Part shown: positions 1 through 7,911 of the stretch, piece after piece | Layout: the number at the start of each line of letters is the position of its first letter | How positions within the stretch are numbered: the first letter of the stretch is position 1 | DNA from: JAGTVG01 sp963820995 | GTDB lineage: Bacteria; Bacteroidota; Bacteroidia; Cytophagales; Cyclobacteriaceae | Length of the DNA stretch: 64,000 nt | NCBI GenBank assembly: GCA_963820995.1 | Contig: CAWGCL010000004.1 | Span: 682,001-746,000, forward strand | Direction: 5' to 3' | Position numbers and translations under genes: made by a program | Notes under the pieces: model-generated | The model's database searches: none | Told to the model about the DNA's origin: nothing | What the model saw: the letters and a program-made list of their open reading frames with translations, nothing else

Positions 1-2377
1 ATTGTTGTACATCTCCCATGATACGTAAAGAAAACTCGGTCGAAAAAATGCATGTATTCTGGGCCTGGTCTTCTTTCAGAATATCTGCCTGTACCGTTCC
101 TCTGACCTTTGAGATGGTATCTTTCTTGATTTTTTCATAGACATCAGCAGGTAGCACTTCCTGTCCGGTTATTCCTAACAATCCAAGCCCAAGACCATCA
201 TGCCCTTCCGGGAGGTCACCATAGTAAGTTGGTCTGGGGATTCCCGTTTTATCAAATTTCTGATTCAAGGCTTTCTCCACCTTTTTCTCCAATCCCATTT
301 CTATTATGTATTTCTCACATTGCTGATCAATGGCTGCATTTAAAAACATGGCACATAACATCGAAGCAGGGCCATTAATAGTCATGGAAACGGATGTGCC
401 CACATCCACAAGGTCGATCCCGGAGTAGAGTTTCTTTGCATCATCAAGTGTGCAAATGCTTACTCCTGAATTCCCTATTTTCCCATAGATGTCAGGTCGT
501 TTTGCAGGATCTTCACCGTAAAGGGTAACTGAATCAAAGGCTGTTGAAAGTCTCTTCGATAACTGGTCCCTGGACAAATAATGAAAACGTCTATTGGTCC
601 GTTCAGGTTCCCCTTCACCGGCAAACATCCTGGTAGGATCTTCAGATTCTCTTTTAAAGGGAAAAACACCTGCTGTGTATGGAAATTCACCCGGCAGGTT
701 TTCCTGAAGCCGCCATCGCAGAATATCATCCCAATTTTCATAAGGAGGTAAACTGATCTTAGGGATTTCAGTATTGGATAAAGTTGTTCTGGAAGTATCA
801 ATCTTTATGGATTTCCCACGAACTGTAAATCTGAATGTCTTTTCCCGGTATTTCTTCTTGGTTTTCGCCCAGTCGGATATGAGTTTATAATTCTCAGAAC
901 CAAGTTCTTCAATATGATCTTTTAATTTTCTGTTTAGTTCTTTGTCAAGATCCTGCATTAAAGCTCCATCCTTTTCAAGGATTGAAATTGTCTTTTTGAT
1001 GGCGTGGGCATTCCCAGCTATTTCGGATTTCTTCTGAACCCCTTCATTGTAATTCCGGATGGTTTCTGAAATCTCAGACAGGTACCTATCCCTTTTGGGA
1101 GGGATAATAAACTGTTTTTCTGAATCACCTGAAGGTTTTATTCTGGAAGATTTAAAACCGCCTTTAACTTTATTTATTTCCTCTATGATCTTAACATAAA
1201 GGTTTTTGATGCCCTGGTCGTTGAACTGAGAGGCAGTGGTAGCGAAAACAGGGATCTCGGATTCTTTCGGATCCCACAATTGATGATTGCGCTGGTATTG
1301 TTTCTTGATATCGCGCAGAGCATCATCCGCGCCAGCCTTGTCCATTTTATTTAAGGCGACAATATCCGCAAAATCAAGCATATCAATTTTCTCCAGCTGG
1401 CTCGGAGCGCCATATTCGGGGGTCATCACATACATGGAAACATCCGCAATATCCACGATCTCCGTATCCGACTGACCGATCCCTGAAGTTTCCACAATGA
1501 TCAGGTCGAAGCCGGCAAATTTTAAAATATCGATCACGTCCCGGATATGAGATGTCAGCGCTACATTAGCTTGGCGTGTTGCCATCGACCGCATGTACAC
1601 ACGCGGATTGTTAATGGCATTCATGCGGATCCGATCACCAAGCAATGATCCGCCCGTTTTTCTTTTAGAGGGATCGATAGATACTATCCCAATCGTCTTT
1701 TTATTAAAATCTTCAAGAAAATTCCTTACGATCTCATCAACCACTGAGGATTTTCCAGATCCTCCGGTTCCTGTAATTCCCAATACAGGAGTTTTATGGG
1801 TAGTACGTTTTACTTTATTTAGCAGAGTTTTACTCTTACTATAGTTATTTTCAACCTGAGAAATCAAATGGGCAATCTCTTTATGATTACTAGTGTTGAT
1901 TTTCGCCAGGTCAATAGATTGTCCGGCATGCAGATCAACATCAATATCTTTAAGTATGTTATCGACCATTCCCTGCAATCCCAATTTCCGGCCATCATCG
2001 GGTGAATAAATTCTTAAGATCCCAAGCTGATGAAGCTCATCAATCTCATCTGGTAAAATGGTGCCACCACCTCCGCCGAATATCCTTATATGGTCGGCAT
2101 CTTTATCCTTTAACAGGGAATGCATATAAGTGAAAAATTCTGTATGCCCTCCCTGATAGGAAGTGATTCCAATAGCGTGTGCATCTTCCTGGATCGCGCA
2201 ATTTACGATCTCATCAACCGAACGGTTATGCCCAAGATGGATGATTTCAACTCCAGAATATTGGAATACTCGTCGCATGATATTAATGGAAACATCATGC
2301 CCATCGAATAGCGAGGCAGCTGTAACGATTCGTATTTTATTTTTAGGTGTGTAATGTGATCTCAAAACGAAGTTCAT
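1..2377 (-). CDS. icmF: Fused isobutyryl-CoA mutase IcmF, 5' part (runs off the left edge)
   Basis: Adenosylcobalamin-dependent acyl-CoA mutase fused to its own G-protein chaperone; the family interconverts isobutyryl-CoA and butyryl-CoA (some members act on pivalyl/isovaleryl-CoA). About 792 codons are visible of a family length near 1,090. Order: B12-binding domain with DGH (residues 25-27, the DxHxxG cobalt-ligand motif) and a GGGGG turn near 101; MeaB-like GTPase with P-loop GITGTGGSGKSS (200-211) and NKMD base-recognition motif; then the start of the mutase TIM barrel, ending at the conserved stretch around QAQNTCIFSTEFSLR. The start ATG gives MNFVLRSHY just before the B12 fold. The reading frame is open throughout. 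Methylmalonyl-CoA mutase is excluded by the B12-GTPase-mutase domain order. Substrate specificity cannot be read from the visible part. Confidence 0.93.
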   Translation of the reverse strand, partial: MNFVLRSHYTPKNKIRIVTAASLFDGHDVSINIMRRVFQYSGVEIIHLGHNRSVDEIVNCAIQEDAHAIGITSYQGGHTEFFTYMHSLLKDKDADHIRIFGGGGGTILPDEIDELHQLGILRIYSPDDGRKLGLQGMVDNILKDIDVDLHAGQSIDLAKINTSNHKEIAHLISQVENNYSKSKTLLNKVKRTTHKTPVLGITGTGGSGKSSVVDEIVRNFLEDFNKKTIGIVSIDPSKRKTGGSLLGDRIRMNAINNPRVYMRSMATRQANVALTSHIRDVIDILKFAGFDLIIVETSGIGQSDTEIVDIADVSMYVMTPEYGAPSQLEKIDMLDFADIVALNKMDKAGADDALRDIKKQYQRNHQLWDPKESEIPVFATTASQFNDQGIKNLYVKIIEEINKVKGGFKSSRIKPSGDSEKQFIIPPKRDRYLSEISETIRNYNEGVQKKSEIAGNAHAIKKTISILEKDGALMQDLDKELNRKLKDHIEELGSENYKLISDWAKTKKKYREKTFRFTVRGKSIKIDTSRTTLSNTEIPKISLPPYENWDDILRWRLQENLPGEFPYTAGVFPFKRESEDPTRMFAGEGEPERTNRRFHYLSRDQLSKRLSTAFDSVTLYGEDPAKRPDIYGKIGNSGVSICTLDDAKKLYSGIDLVDVGTSVSMTINGPASMLCAMFLNAAIDQQCEKYIIEMGLEKKVEKALNQKFDKTGIPRPTYYGDLPEGHDGLGLGLLGITGQEVLPADVYEKIKKDTISKVRGTVQADILKEDQAQNTCIFSTEFSLRIMGDVQQ

Positions 2378-2792
2378 GTATATGTCAACCCTACAATTTA
2401 ATGAATAATATGGAAAATCATTTTAAAAACGATTATTATCTGAGATAGTTTACTATAATATTATATCGGCCAAATCATATAGTATAACTTTTTGTTGATT
2501 CCTGATTTTAACTAACTCAAATATAGGATCTGCTCAGATTTCCAGAGCCATATCAAGACAGAATGATATAAAGAATTTTTATTAAGCATTGATGTTTCAT
2601 AAGGTTTTCCTTTTAGGTCAGAAACAGATTATTTTCCATTTTGATCTCTTATTGGTATTAAAATACAATTTGCATACACATTTATTCTGATATTAGGATT
2701 TGTTCCTTAACTTCAAAACATGAAACCTGAGCTTAATTATTTCCGGGCAATAAATTTCAATAAGGGTGAAGCAATCTAAAAAAGAGCGAAAG
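2378..2792. other. Divergent intergenic region between icmF and the symporter fusion
   Basis: About 415 very AT-rich bases separating two divergently transcribed genes, so it must hold both promoters. I could not find a clean TAnnTTTG element for either gene. No convincing ORF, RNA structure or repeat is visible. A GTG at 2766 is in frame with the downstream gene and would add nine residues. Confidence 0.5.
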
Positions 2793-4931
2793 ATGAGTCT
2801 GACCACTAAAATCATCATTGGTTTTATATTGGGCCTCTTGTCAGGTCTTTTTTTTGGTGAACTCGTGGAGCCTATCACAATCGTCGGTGAAGTGTTTATC
2901 ATGTTGTTGCAGATGCCGGTACTTCCCTATGTGTTTCTTTCTTTAATTATTGGTATAGGCGGATTCAAAATTGAACAAGGAAAGCAATTGGTAATAAATC
3001 TGGGGATCTTTATAGTGATATTATGGTGTTTGTCGTTGATTGCGGTTGGATTGATGCCACTTACTTTTCCAGATTGGGAGACGGCCTCTTTTTTCAGCAC
3101 AGCACAGGTAATGGAAGCTGAACCGATAGACTTTCTTGCATTGTACATACCTGCAAATCCATTCAATGCACTTTCTAACTCTGTAGTTCCAGCAGTGGTT
3201 TTGTTCAGCATTATTCTTGGTGTGGCATTGTCTACATTACCTCAAAGGGGTATGGTTATAAAAGTATTGAATCCTATTGTTGAGGCCTTAGGTAAAATTA
3301 CAAACTGGGTAGTTGAATTTGCTCCTTACGGTGTGTTTGCCCTTGTTGCCGGACTTTCTGGTACCCTGGATCCAGAAGTTCTCTCAAAATTATGGATCTT
3401 CCTTTGGAGCTATGGTGCAATGGCTTTGTTGTTGAGCTTTTGGATACTACCCGGTCTAGTAACCGCCCTCACTCCCTTAACCTATCATCAGGTCATCAGA
3501 GAGTCAAAAGATGCCTTAGTTACCGCTTTTGCAACAGGAAATCTATTTGTCGTCCTCCCTCTTCTTGCGGAAAAAAGTAAGCAGGCGTTGAATGAACACC
3601 AAATCAATGGGGATGAAGAAGTTGACGTAATTGTTCCTACAGCATTCAGTTTTCCAAGTTCCGGAAAATTATTAACTCTGAGTTTTATTCTTTTTGCAGG
3701 ATGGTTGTCTGGTTTTGATGTTTCGATTTCAGAATATCCAGCATTCATGCTTGCAGGAACTTTTAGTTTCTTTGGAAGCACAGTAACAGCCATTCCCTTT
3801 ATGCTTGATCTGATGCAGATCCCATCTGATCTGTTTAACCTCTTCCTGCCCATAGACAACATCATAACCAACAGGTTCGGAGCGCTGACGGCTGCTGTAT
3901 TCATCCTTTCATTGACTTATCTGGGTGTAATCTCTACAACCGGCAAATTGCGGTTTCAACCTCAAAAAATTCTACGCTACATTGGTATTAGCATAATCAT
4001 GTTTGCGGTGACTATCGTTGGCCTAAGGTATGTCCTGGGCTTATTGGAGGGGGTATATACAAGTGACAGAGACTTGGTGCAAATGTATCTTTCACGACAT
4101 TCTGTACCTAATGAAGTGTATCTTGATTCTATACCACCCCATACGGATTATGATCCTTCCAAGACACGACTTGAAAGTATCGTTAGGCGAGGTTATATCC
4201 GGATCGGTTTTTTAAAAGATCATTTACCGAACGCTTTCATTAATGAAAATGGTCAGCTGGTTGGTTCGGATATTGAAATGGCTCATATTCTTGCTAAAGA
4301 CCTTGGAGTATCTATTAAGTTCATACGAGTTGAACCGGAAAATATACCTAAACATCTGGATCTTGGTGAAATTGATATCTTAATGACCGGCACTGCTGTG
4401 ACTTTAATCAAACTGGGACAAATTGCTTATACCGTACCTTACGAGGATGCCAATTTCGCTTTTATCGTTCATGACTATAGAAGAAGCAAATTTAAGGATA
4501 TGAACCGCATACGTGCAATGGATTCTGTCAGGATAGGTGTATACCATGATCTGTATTATACCTCCAAAATTCAAGAACTTTTACCAGATGCTAAGATAAT
4601 TCCGTTAGAGAGTCCGCGCCAGTTCTTTCAGGAGAGCATAGATCTTGACGCCCTTGCATTTACTGCCGAACGAGGTGGAGCATGGTCCATAATCTATCCT
4701 GAATATTCAGTTGTAGTTCCTTCCACTGATTCCTTTAAGATACCCATGGCATATATTGTTTCTGAGAATGATCAGGAATTCCTGAATTTCATCAATACCT
4801 GGATCTATCTTAAAAAAGCCAATGCAACATTCGATTCTGCATTCAGCTATTGGGTAATGGGAAAGGGCATACATGAAGTAAAAGATCCACGCTGGTCAGT
4901 GATCCGGAATGTATTTCATTGGGTTGATTGA
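2793..4931 (+). CDS. Dicarboxylate/amino acid:cation symporter fused to a periplasmic solute-binding domain
   Basis: 712 residues from the ATG (an in-frame GTG at 2766 adds nine). Residues ~1-385 are a hydrophobic DAACS/SLC1-type symporter with about eight membrane segments and re-entrant-loop-like stretches. An extra hydrophobic helix (~393-418) follows. Residues ~455-705 form a family 3 extracellular solute-binding domain (SBP_bac_3; motif GQLVGSDIEMAHILAKDLG). The added helix would place the binding domain in the periplasm if the symporter's C-terminus is cytoplasmic, as in SLC1 proteins; that is inference. The family's substrate and sodium motifs are changed: the Ser-rich HP1 loop reads AFATGNLFVVLP, and the place of TM7 NMDG reads FPSSG. 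Transport of an amino acid or dicarboxylate is likely, but substrate and ion coupling are unknown. It stands alone, divergent from icmF. Confidence 0.85.
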   Translation: MSLTTKIIIGFILGLLSGLFFGELVEPITIVGEVFIMLLQMPVLPYVFLSLIIGIGGFKIEQGKQLVINLGIFIVILWCLSLIAVGLMPLTFPDWETASFFSTAQVMEAEPIDFLALYIPANPFNALSNSVVPAVVLFSIILGVALSTLPQRGMVIKVLNPIVEALGKITNWVVEFAPYGVFALVAGLSGTLDPEVLSKLWIFLWSYGAMALLLSFWILPGLVTALTPLTYHQVIRESKDALVTAFATGNLFVVLPLLAEKSKQALNEHQINGDEEVDVIVPTAFSFPSSGKLLTLSFILFAGWLSGFDVSISEYPAFMLAGTFSFFGSTVTAIPFMLDLMQIPSDLFNLFLPIDNIITNRFGALTAAVFILSLTYLGVISTTGKLRFQPQKILRYIGISIIMFAVTIVGLRYVLGLLEGVYTSDRDLVQMYLSRHSVPNEVYLDSIPPHTDYDPSKTRLESIVRRGYIRIGFLKDHLPNAFINENGQLVGSDIEMAHILAKDLGVSIKFIRVEPENIPKHLDLGEIDILMTGTAVTLIKLGQIAYTVPYEDANFAFIVHDYRRSKFKDMNRIRAMDSVRIGVYHDLYYTSKIQELLPDAKIIPLESPRQFFQESIDLDALAFTAERGGAWSIIYPEYSVVVPSTDSFKIPMAYIVSENDQEFLNFINTWIYLKKANATFDSAFSYWVMGKGIHEVKDPRWSVIRNVFHWVD

Positions 4932-5027
4932 TTAATATTATATCTATTTATGATATAAAAGACTCCGGGATAGCTATCTTCTTATGTATTCCAGGTTGTT
5001 CAAATAAAACTCACGGGAATTTCAGAG

Positions 5028-5210
5028 ATGGTAAATTTATTTAATAAAGAAGGCTTGTTCCCACATGATATTATATCAGCTTTTATATTCGGGTTTTTAG
5101 CTGGTGTATTGATTGGGATCTTCGGATCTTACGAGTCTAAAATGTATAAAAAAAGATCATTCTGCTTTTTGCTCACTACAATAACGGCTGTTTACATATT
5201 TTTTATATAG
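5028..5210 (+). CDS. Small membrane protein, hypothetical
   Basis: 60 residues with two hydrophobic helices (about 16-34 and 44-60) joined by a short basic loop (KMYKKR). It follows the symporter fusion by 96 bases in the same direction and could be cotranscribed. I do not recognise a family. There is no strong ribosome binding site, which is normal for this phylum. It may be a chance ORF; the two clean membrane segments are the only argument for coding. Confidence 0.35.
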   Translation: MVNLFNKEGLFPHDIISAFIFGFLAGVLIGIFGSYESKMYKKRSFCFLLTTITAVYIFFI

Positions 5211-5228
5211 GATCATTTATCCAGGTCT

Positions 5229-6401
5229 CTATTCAACATGTAGTTTTGATTTCTTGGTTCCGGAATATAACTCGTATTCCAGCAGCCTGCATTCGATCTT
5301 TCCATTTAAAAAAGGTATTTTCCTTTTCGTACGCAAACCAACTGATTTAGCCAGTTCCGGATTCCCTGTAAATACATAACCAGAATATCCCTGGCAATTG
5401 TTCTTGAAGAAATCACCTATGTTTTTATAAGTAGGTCTTAACTGGTCTACCTGGCCCATTCTCTCCCCATACTCGGGATTCATAATTACTATTCCTTCTT
5501 CATCTGCCAATAGAGTATCCTGGAACTTGCACCTGGCGAATTGGATCATATTCAATACTCCAGCCGTTTCAGCATTCGACCGGGCTGCACGAATGGCTCC
5601 TGCATGGATATCCGTTGCAATGATCTGTGGAAGATTTTTGTTTGAAACCAGTTTGTCCAGTTCGCTCCTTTCCTGTATGTAAAAAGCATTATCATATCCT
5701 TTAATATACATAAAGCTGTAATTGCTTCTTAATAAACCCGGATACCTGTTGCTTGCCAATAATGCGGCCTCTATGGCAAGCGTACCACTGCCGCACATTG
5801 GATTTATAAATGCACTTTTCCTGTCCCATACCGAACTTTGAATTATGGCAGCCGCCAATGCTTCTGATACGGGAGCTTTCCAGCCCTGGTGACGGTAACC
5901 ATGTTTTGCTATAGATTCCCCACTTGTATCAATGTATACAGAGCAGGTATTTTCCACCCAGTATATAAACAGAACCAGCTGGTCGTTCTCTTTACCTGAA
6001 TCCGGTCGCTTCCCAACCTCAGCCATGAAGTAATCGGCAATAGCATCTTTTACTTTTAAATTGACGATCCGGTTATCTCTAATATCTTTTTGGTTACAGT
6101 AAGAATTTATACTGAAACGAACATTCTCAGGAATCACCTCAGTCCAATCATATCCTTTTATTTTCTTATATAATCTACCCAGGTCGAAAGCTTTTAAAGT
6201 TTGCAAGTGATATAATACCCTGTGGGCTGTCCGGAGTTTTAAGTTTAACTTTATCGCATCATTCAGGGTCCCATTTACTGAAACATGGAGCCTGTCACGC
6301 CCAATCACCTTGAATCCCAATTCTTGTAATTCCTCCCGAAGTAAATTCTCAGTATGAAGGGCATGGGTGATCAGGATCTTTTCTTGCGAATTAAAATTCA
6401 A
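5229..6401 (-). CDS. THUMP-domain class I SAM-dependent RNA methyltransferase (RlmL N-terminal/YpsC-like)
   Basis: 390 residues. An N-terminal THUMP-type RNA-binding region (about 45-160) is followed by a UPF0020 methyltransferase domain. SAM-binding motif I is NPMCGSGT (200-207). The catalytic motif reads NPEYGER (308-314), where the family consensus is NPPYGER. The relatives methylate guanosine N2 in 23S rRNA (RlmL type) or tRNA; which one cannot be told here. The gene is convergent with the small ORF upstream in the window and precedes a GNAT gene on the same strand by 43 bases, so the two may share a transcript. Confidence 0.85.
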   Translation of the reverse strand: MNFNSQEKILITHALHTENLLREELQELGFKVIGRDRLHVSVNGTLNDAIKLNLKLRTAHRVLYHLQTLKAFDLGRLYKKIKGYDWTEVIPENVRFSINSYCNQKDIRDNRIVNLKVKDAIADYFMAEVGKRPDSGKENDQLVLFIYWVENTCSVYIDTSGESIAKHGYRHQGWKAPVSEALAAAIIQSSVWDRKSAFINPMCGSGTLAIEAALLASNRYPGLLRSNYSFMYIKGYDNAFYIQERSELDKLVSNKNLPQIIATDIHAGAIRAARSNAETAGVLNMIQFARCKFQDTLLADEEGIVIMNPEYGERMGQVDQLRPTYKNIGDFFKNNCQGYSGYVFTGNPELAKSVGLRTKRKIPFLNGKIECRLLEYELYSGTKKSKLHVE

Positions 6402-6444
6402 ATGCGGAAAATGTTAGGTTATAAAAATGTGAAGATGTAATATT

Positions 6445-6882
6445 TCACTTTTTCAACCGCATTTCAAAGAAATTCTTTTCAAAACCTACATCTTCGAGCA
6501 GGTCCAGGGCCGGGCAGTTAAAGGAAGCATGGTAGGCAATTTCACCGCTGGTCAGTTGAATGGCCTTTTTCAGCAATTGTTTGTCAAGCTCAGGATAGGC
6601 GGAATTTGGATCCGCAGCAAAATAGACCATCAAGTTCTTTGGCACATAGCCTTCCATGTTGGTTCGGTTAATAACTACGGATCCGATAATAGAGCTGTTG
6701 TCTTCCGCCAATAAGACAAACCCCCCTTGATATTTATATGGACTTAATGCATAATCAACGGACCGGAAGATATTTTCAAGTTCATCTTCTGAAGCGATCT
6801 GGTATTTAAAGATAAAATTAACAATACGGTTTACCATCAATGTAGAGGTATTGCTAAAAGCCGTTATTGCATAAATGTCCAT
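6445..6882 (-). CDS. GNAT-like N-acetyltransferase
   Basis: 145 residues from the internal ATG (MDIYAITAF); an in-frame ATG 13 codons upstream is possible but adds a less plausible leader. The middle holds an N-acetyltransferase-like core: a strand with GGFVLLAEDNSSIIGSVVINR, the segment LMVYFAADPNSAYPELDKQLLKKAI where the acetyl-CoA loop would be, and a C-terminal LLEDVGFEKNFFEMRLKK typical of GNAT ends. The QxxGxG/A loop is degenerate. Substrate unknown. It lies directly upstream of the methyltransferase gene on the same strand. Confidence 0.6.
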   Translation of the reverse strand: MDIYAITAFSNTSTLMVNRIVNFIFKYQIASEDELENIFRSVDYALSPYKYQGGFVLLAEDNSSIIGSVVINRTNMEGYVPKNLMVYFAADPNSAYPELDKQLLKKAIQLTSGEIAYHASFNCPALDLLEDVGFEKNFFEMRLKK

Positions 6883-7028
6883 TGATATAAAAAAGGCATT
6901 TAAACTACAATTTGACAACACAGTTTTCGCTACTTCAAACCCATGTAATAAAACTTGAAGAAATAGACATAAAAAGTAATTTTCTGATAATTTATATCAA
7001 TCAGCATGATTATTTTTTATTAAAGATT

Positions 7029-7058
7029 CCACCTGCTGGCCGGCTGGCAGCTGTGACC
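7029..7058. other. GC-rich imperfect inverted repeat in AT-rich spacer
   Basis: A short block rich in G and C (core CTGCTGGCCGGCTGGCAG) inside an otherwise AT-rich spacer between the sdh terminator and the GNAT gene. The central GCCGGC is palindromic and the flanks pair imperfectly. I saw no second copy in the window. It could be a REP-like remnant or a weak terminator; function unknown. Confidence 0.25.
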
Positions 7059-7091
7059 ATTGAAAAGTAAAATATAAATACATGAAATAAA

Positions 7092-7134
7092 AAATCCCGC
7101 AATACTCATGCTCAATACATGGATAGCGGGATTT
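7092..7134 (-). terminator. Rho-independent terminator of the sdhCAB operon
   Basis: A perfect 9-bp stem (AAATCCCGC / GCGGGATTT) with a long loop, followed on the minus strand by a run of T residues. It lies 22 bases beyond the sdhB stop codon, so it ends the sdhC-sdhA-sdhB transcript. Confidence 0.8.
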
Positions 7135-7155
7135 GATCTTTAGTATAATTAGCTT

Positions 7156-7911
7156 TTACATCGTTAAACTGGCTGTAAAATATTCCCGGTTCATACGGGC
7201 TATAACAGACAGGTCAATCCCTTTAGGACATTCAGCTGCACAGGCCCCGGTATTGGTACAGGCCCCAAATCCCTCAATATCCATTTGGGCAACCATTTTC
7301 CTGGCTCTTTCCTTTCGTTCGATATCACCCTGGGGTAATAAAGCCAACTGAGAAACCTTGGCTGCGGTAAATAACATGGCCGAAGCGTTTTTACATACAG
7401 CCACACAAGCACCACACCCTATGCAGGAGGCAGCGTCCATTGCGAGCTCAGCATTTGGTCTCGAAATAGGAATTGCGTTTGCATCCACAGCCGCTCCGGT
7501 ATTAACGGATATAAACCCACCTGCCTGAACAATCCTGTCAAAGGAAGTTCTATCGACAATCAGATCTTTTATCACCGGGAAAGCATTGGCCCTCCAGGGC
7601 TCGATCGTGATCTTCGAGTTATCTGCAAATACACGCATATGCAACTGACATACCGTGATCTCTTCATCAGGGCCATGAGGCCTTCCATTTATGAAAAGGC
7701 TGCACATGCCACAAATTCCTTCACGGCAGTCATGATCAAAATGAACCGGGTCCTCACCCTTTTCTGATAATTGGTCATTCAATATATCAAGCATTTCCAG
7801 GAATGAAGATCCAGGGGAAATATTCTCTACTTTATATTTTTTAAAAGCTCCTTTTGTATTCGCGTTCGGCTGACGCCAGATCTTTAACGTATATGTTCTT
7901 CCTTTTTCCAT
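7156..7911 (-). CDS. sdhB: Succinate dehydrogenase/fumarate reductase iron-sulfur subunit
   Basis: 251 residues. Electron-transfer subunit passing electrons between the flavin of SdhA and the quinone site/hemes of SdhC. The N-terminal plant-type ferredoxin domain has the [2Fe-2S] ligands in DCREGICGMCSLFINGR. The C-terminal domain carries the cluster motifs CIGCGACVAVCKN and CTNTGACAAECPKGI for [4Fe-4S] and [3Fe-4S] centres. The ATG shares one base with the sdhA stop (TAATG), indicating translational coupling. Length and order (C-A-B) match the Bacteroidota type-B enzyme. Direction of the reaction in vivo (succinate oxidation or fumarate reduction) cannot be told from sequence. Confidence 0.97.
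   Translation of the reverse strand: MEKGRTYTLKIWRQPNANTKGAFKKYKVENISPGSSFLEMLDILNDQLSEKGEDPVHFDHDCREGICGMCSLFINGRPHGPDEEITVCQLHMRVFADNSKITIEPWRANAFPVIKDLIVDRTSFDRIVQAGGFISVNTGAAVDANAIPISRPNAELAMDAASCIGCGACVAVCKNASAMLFTAAKVSQLALLPQGDIERKERARKMVAQMDIEGFGACTNTGACAAECPKGIDLSVIARMNREYFTASLTM

Noticed and set aside
3488..3904. 138-codon minus-strand ORF inside the symporter fusion
   Set aside because: Antisense shadow of a strong transporter coding frame; no family features.
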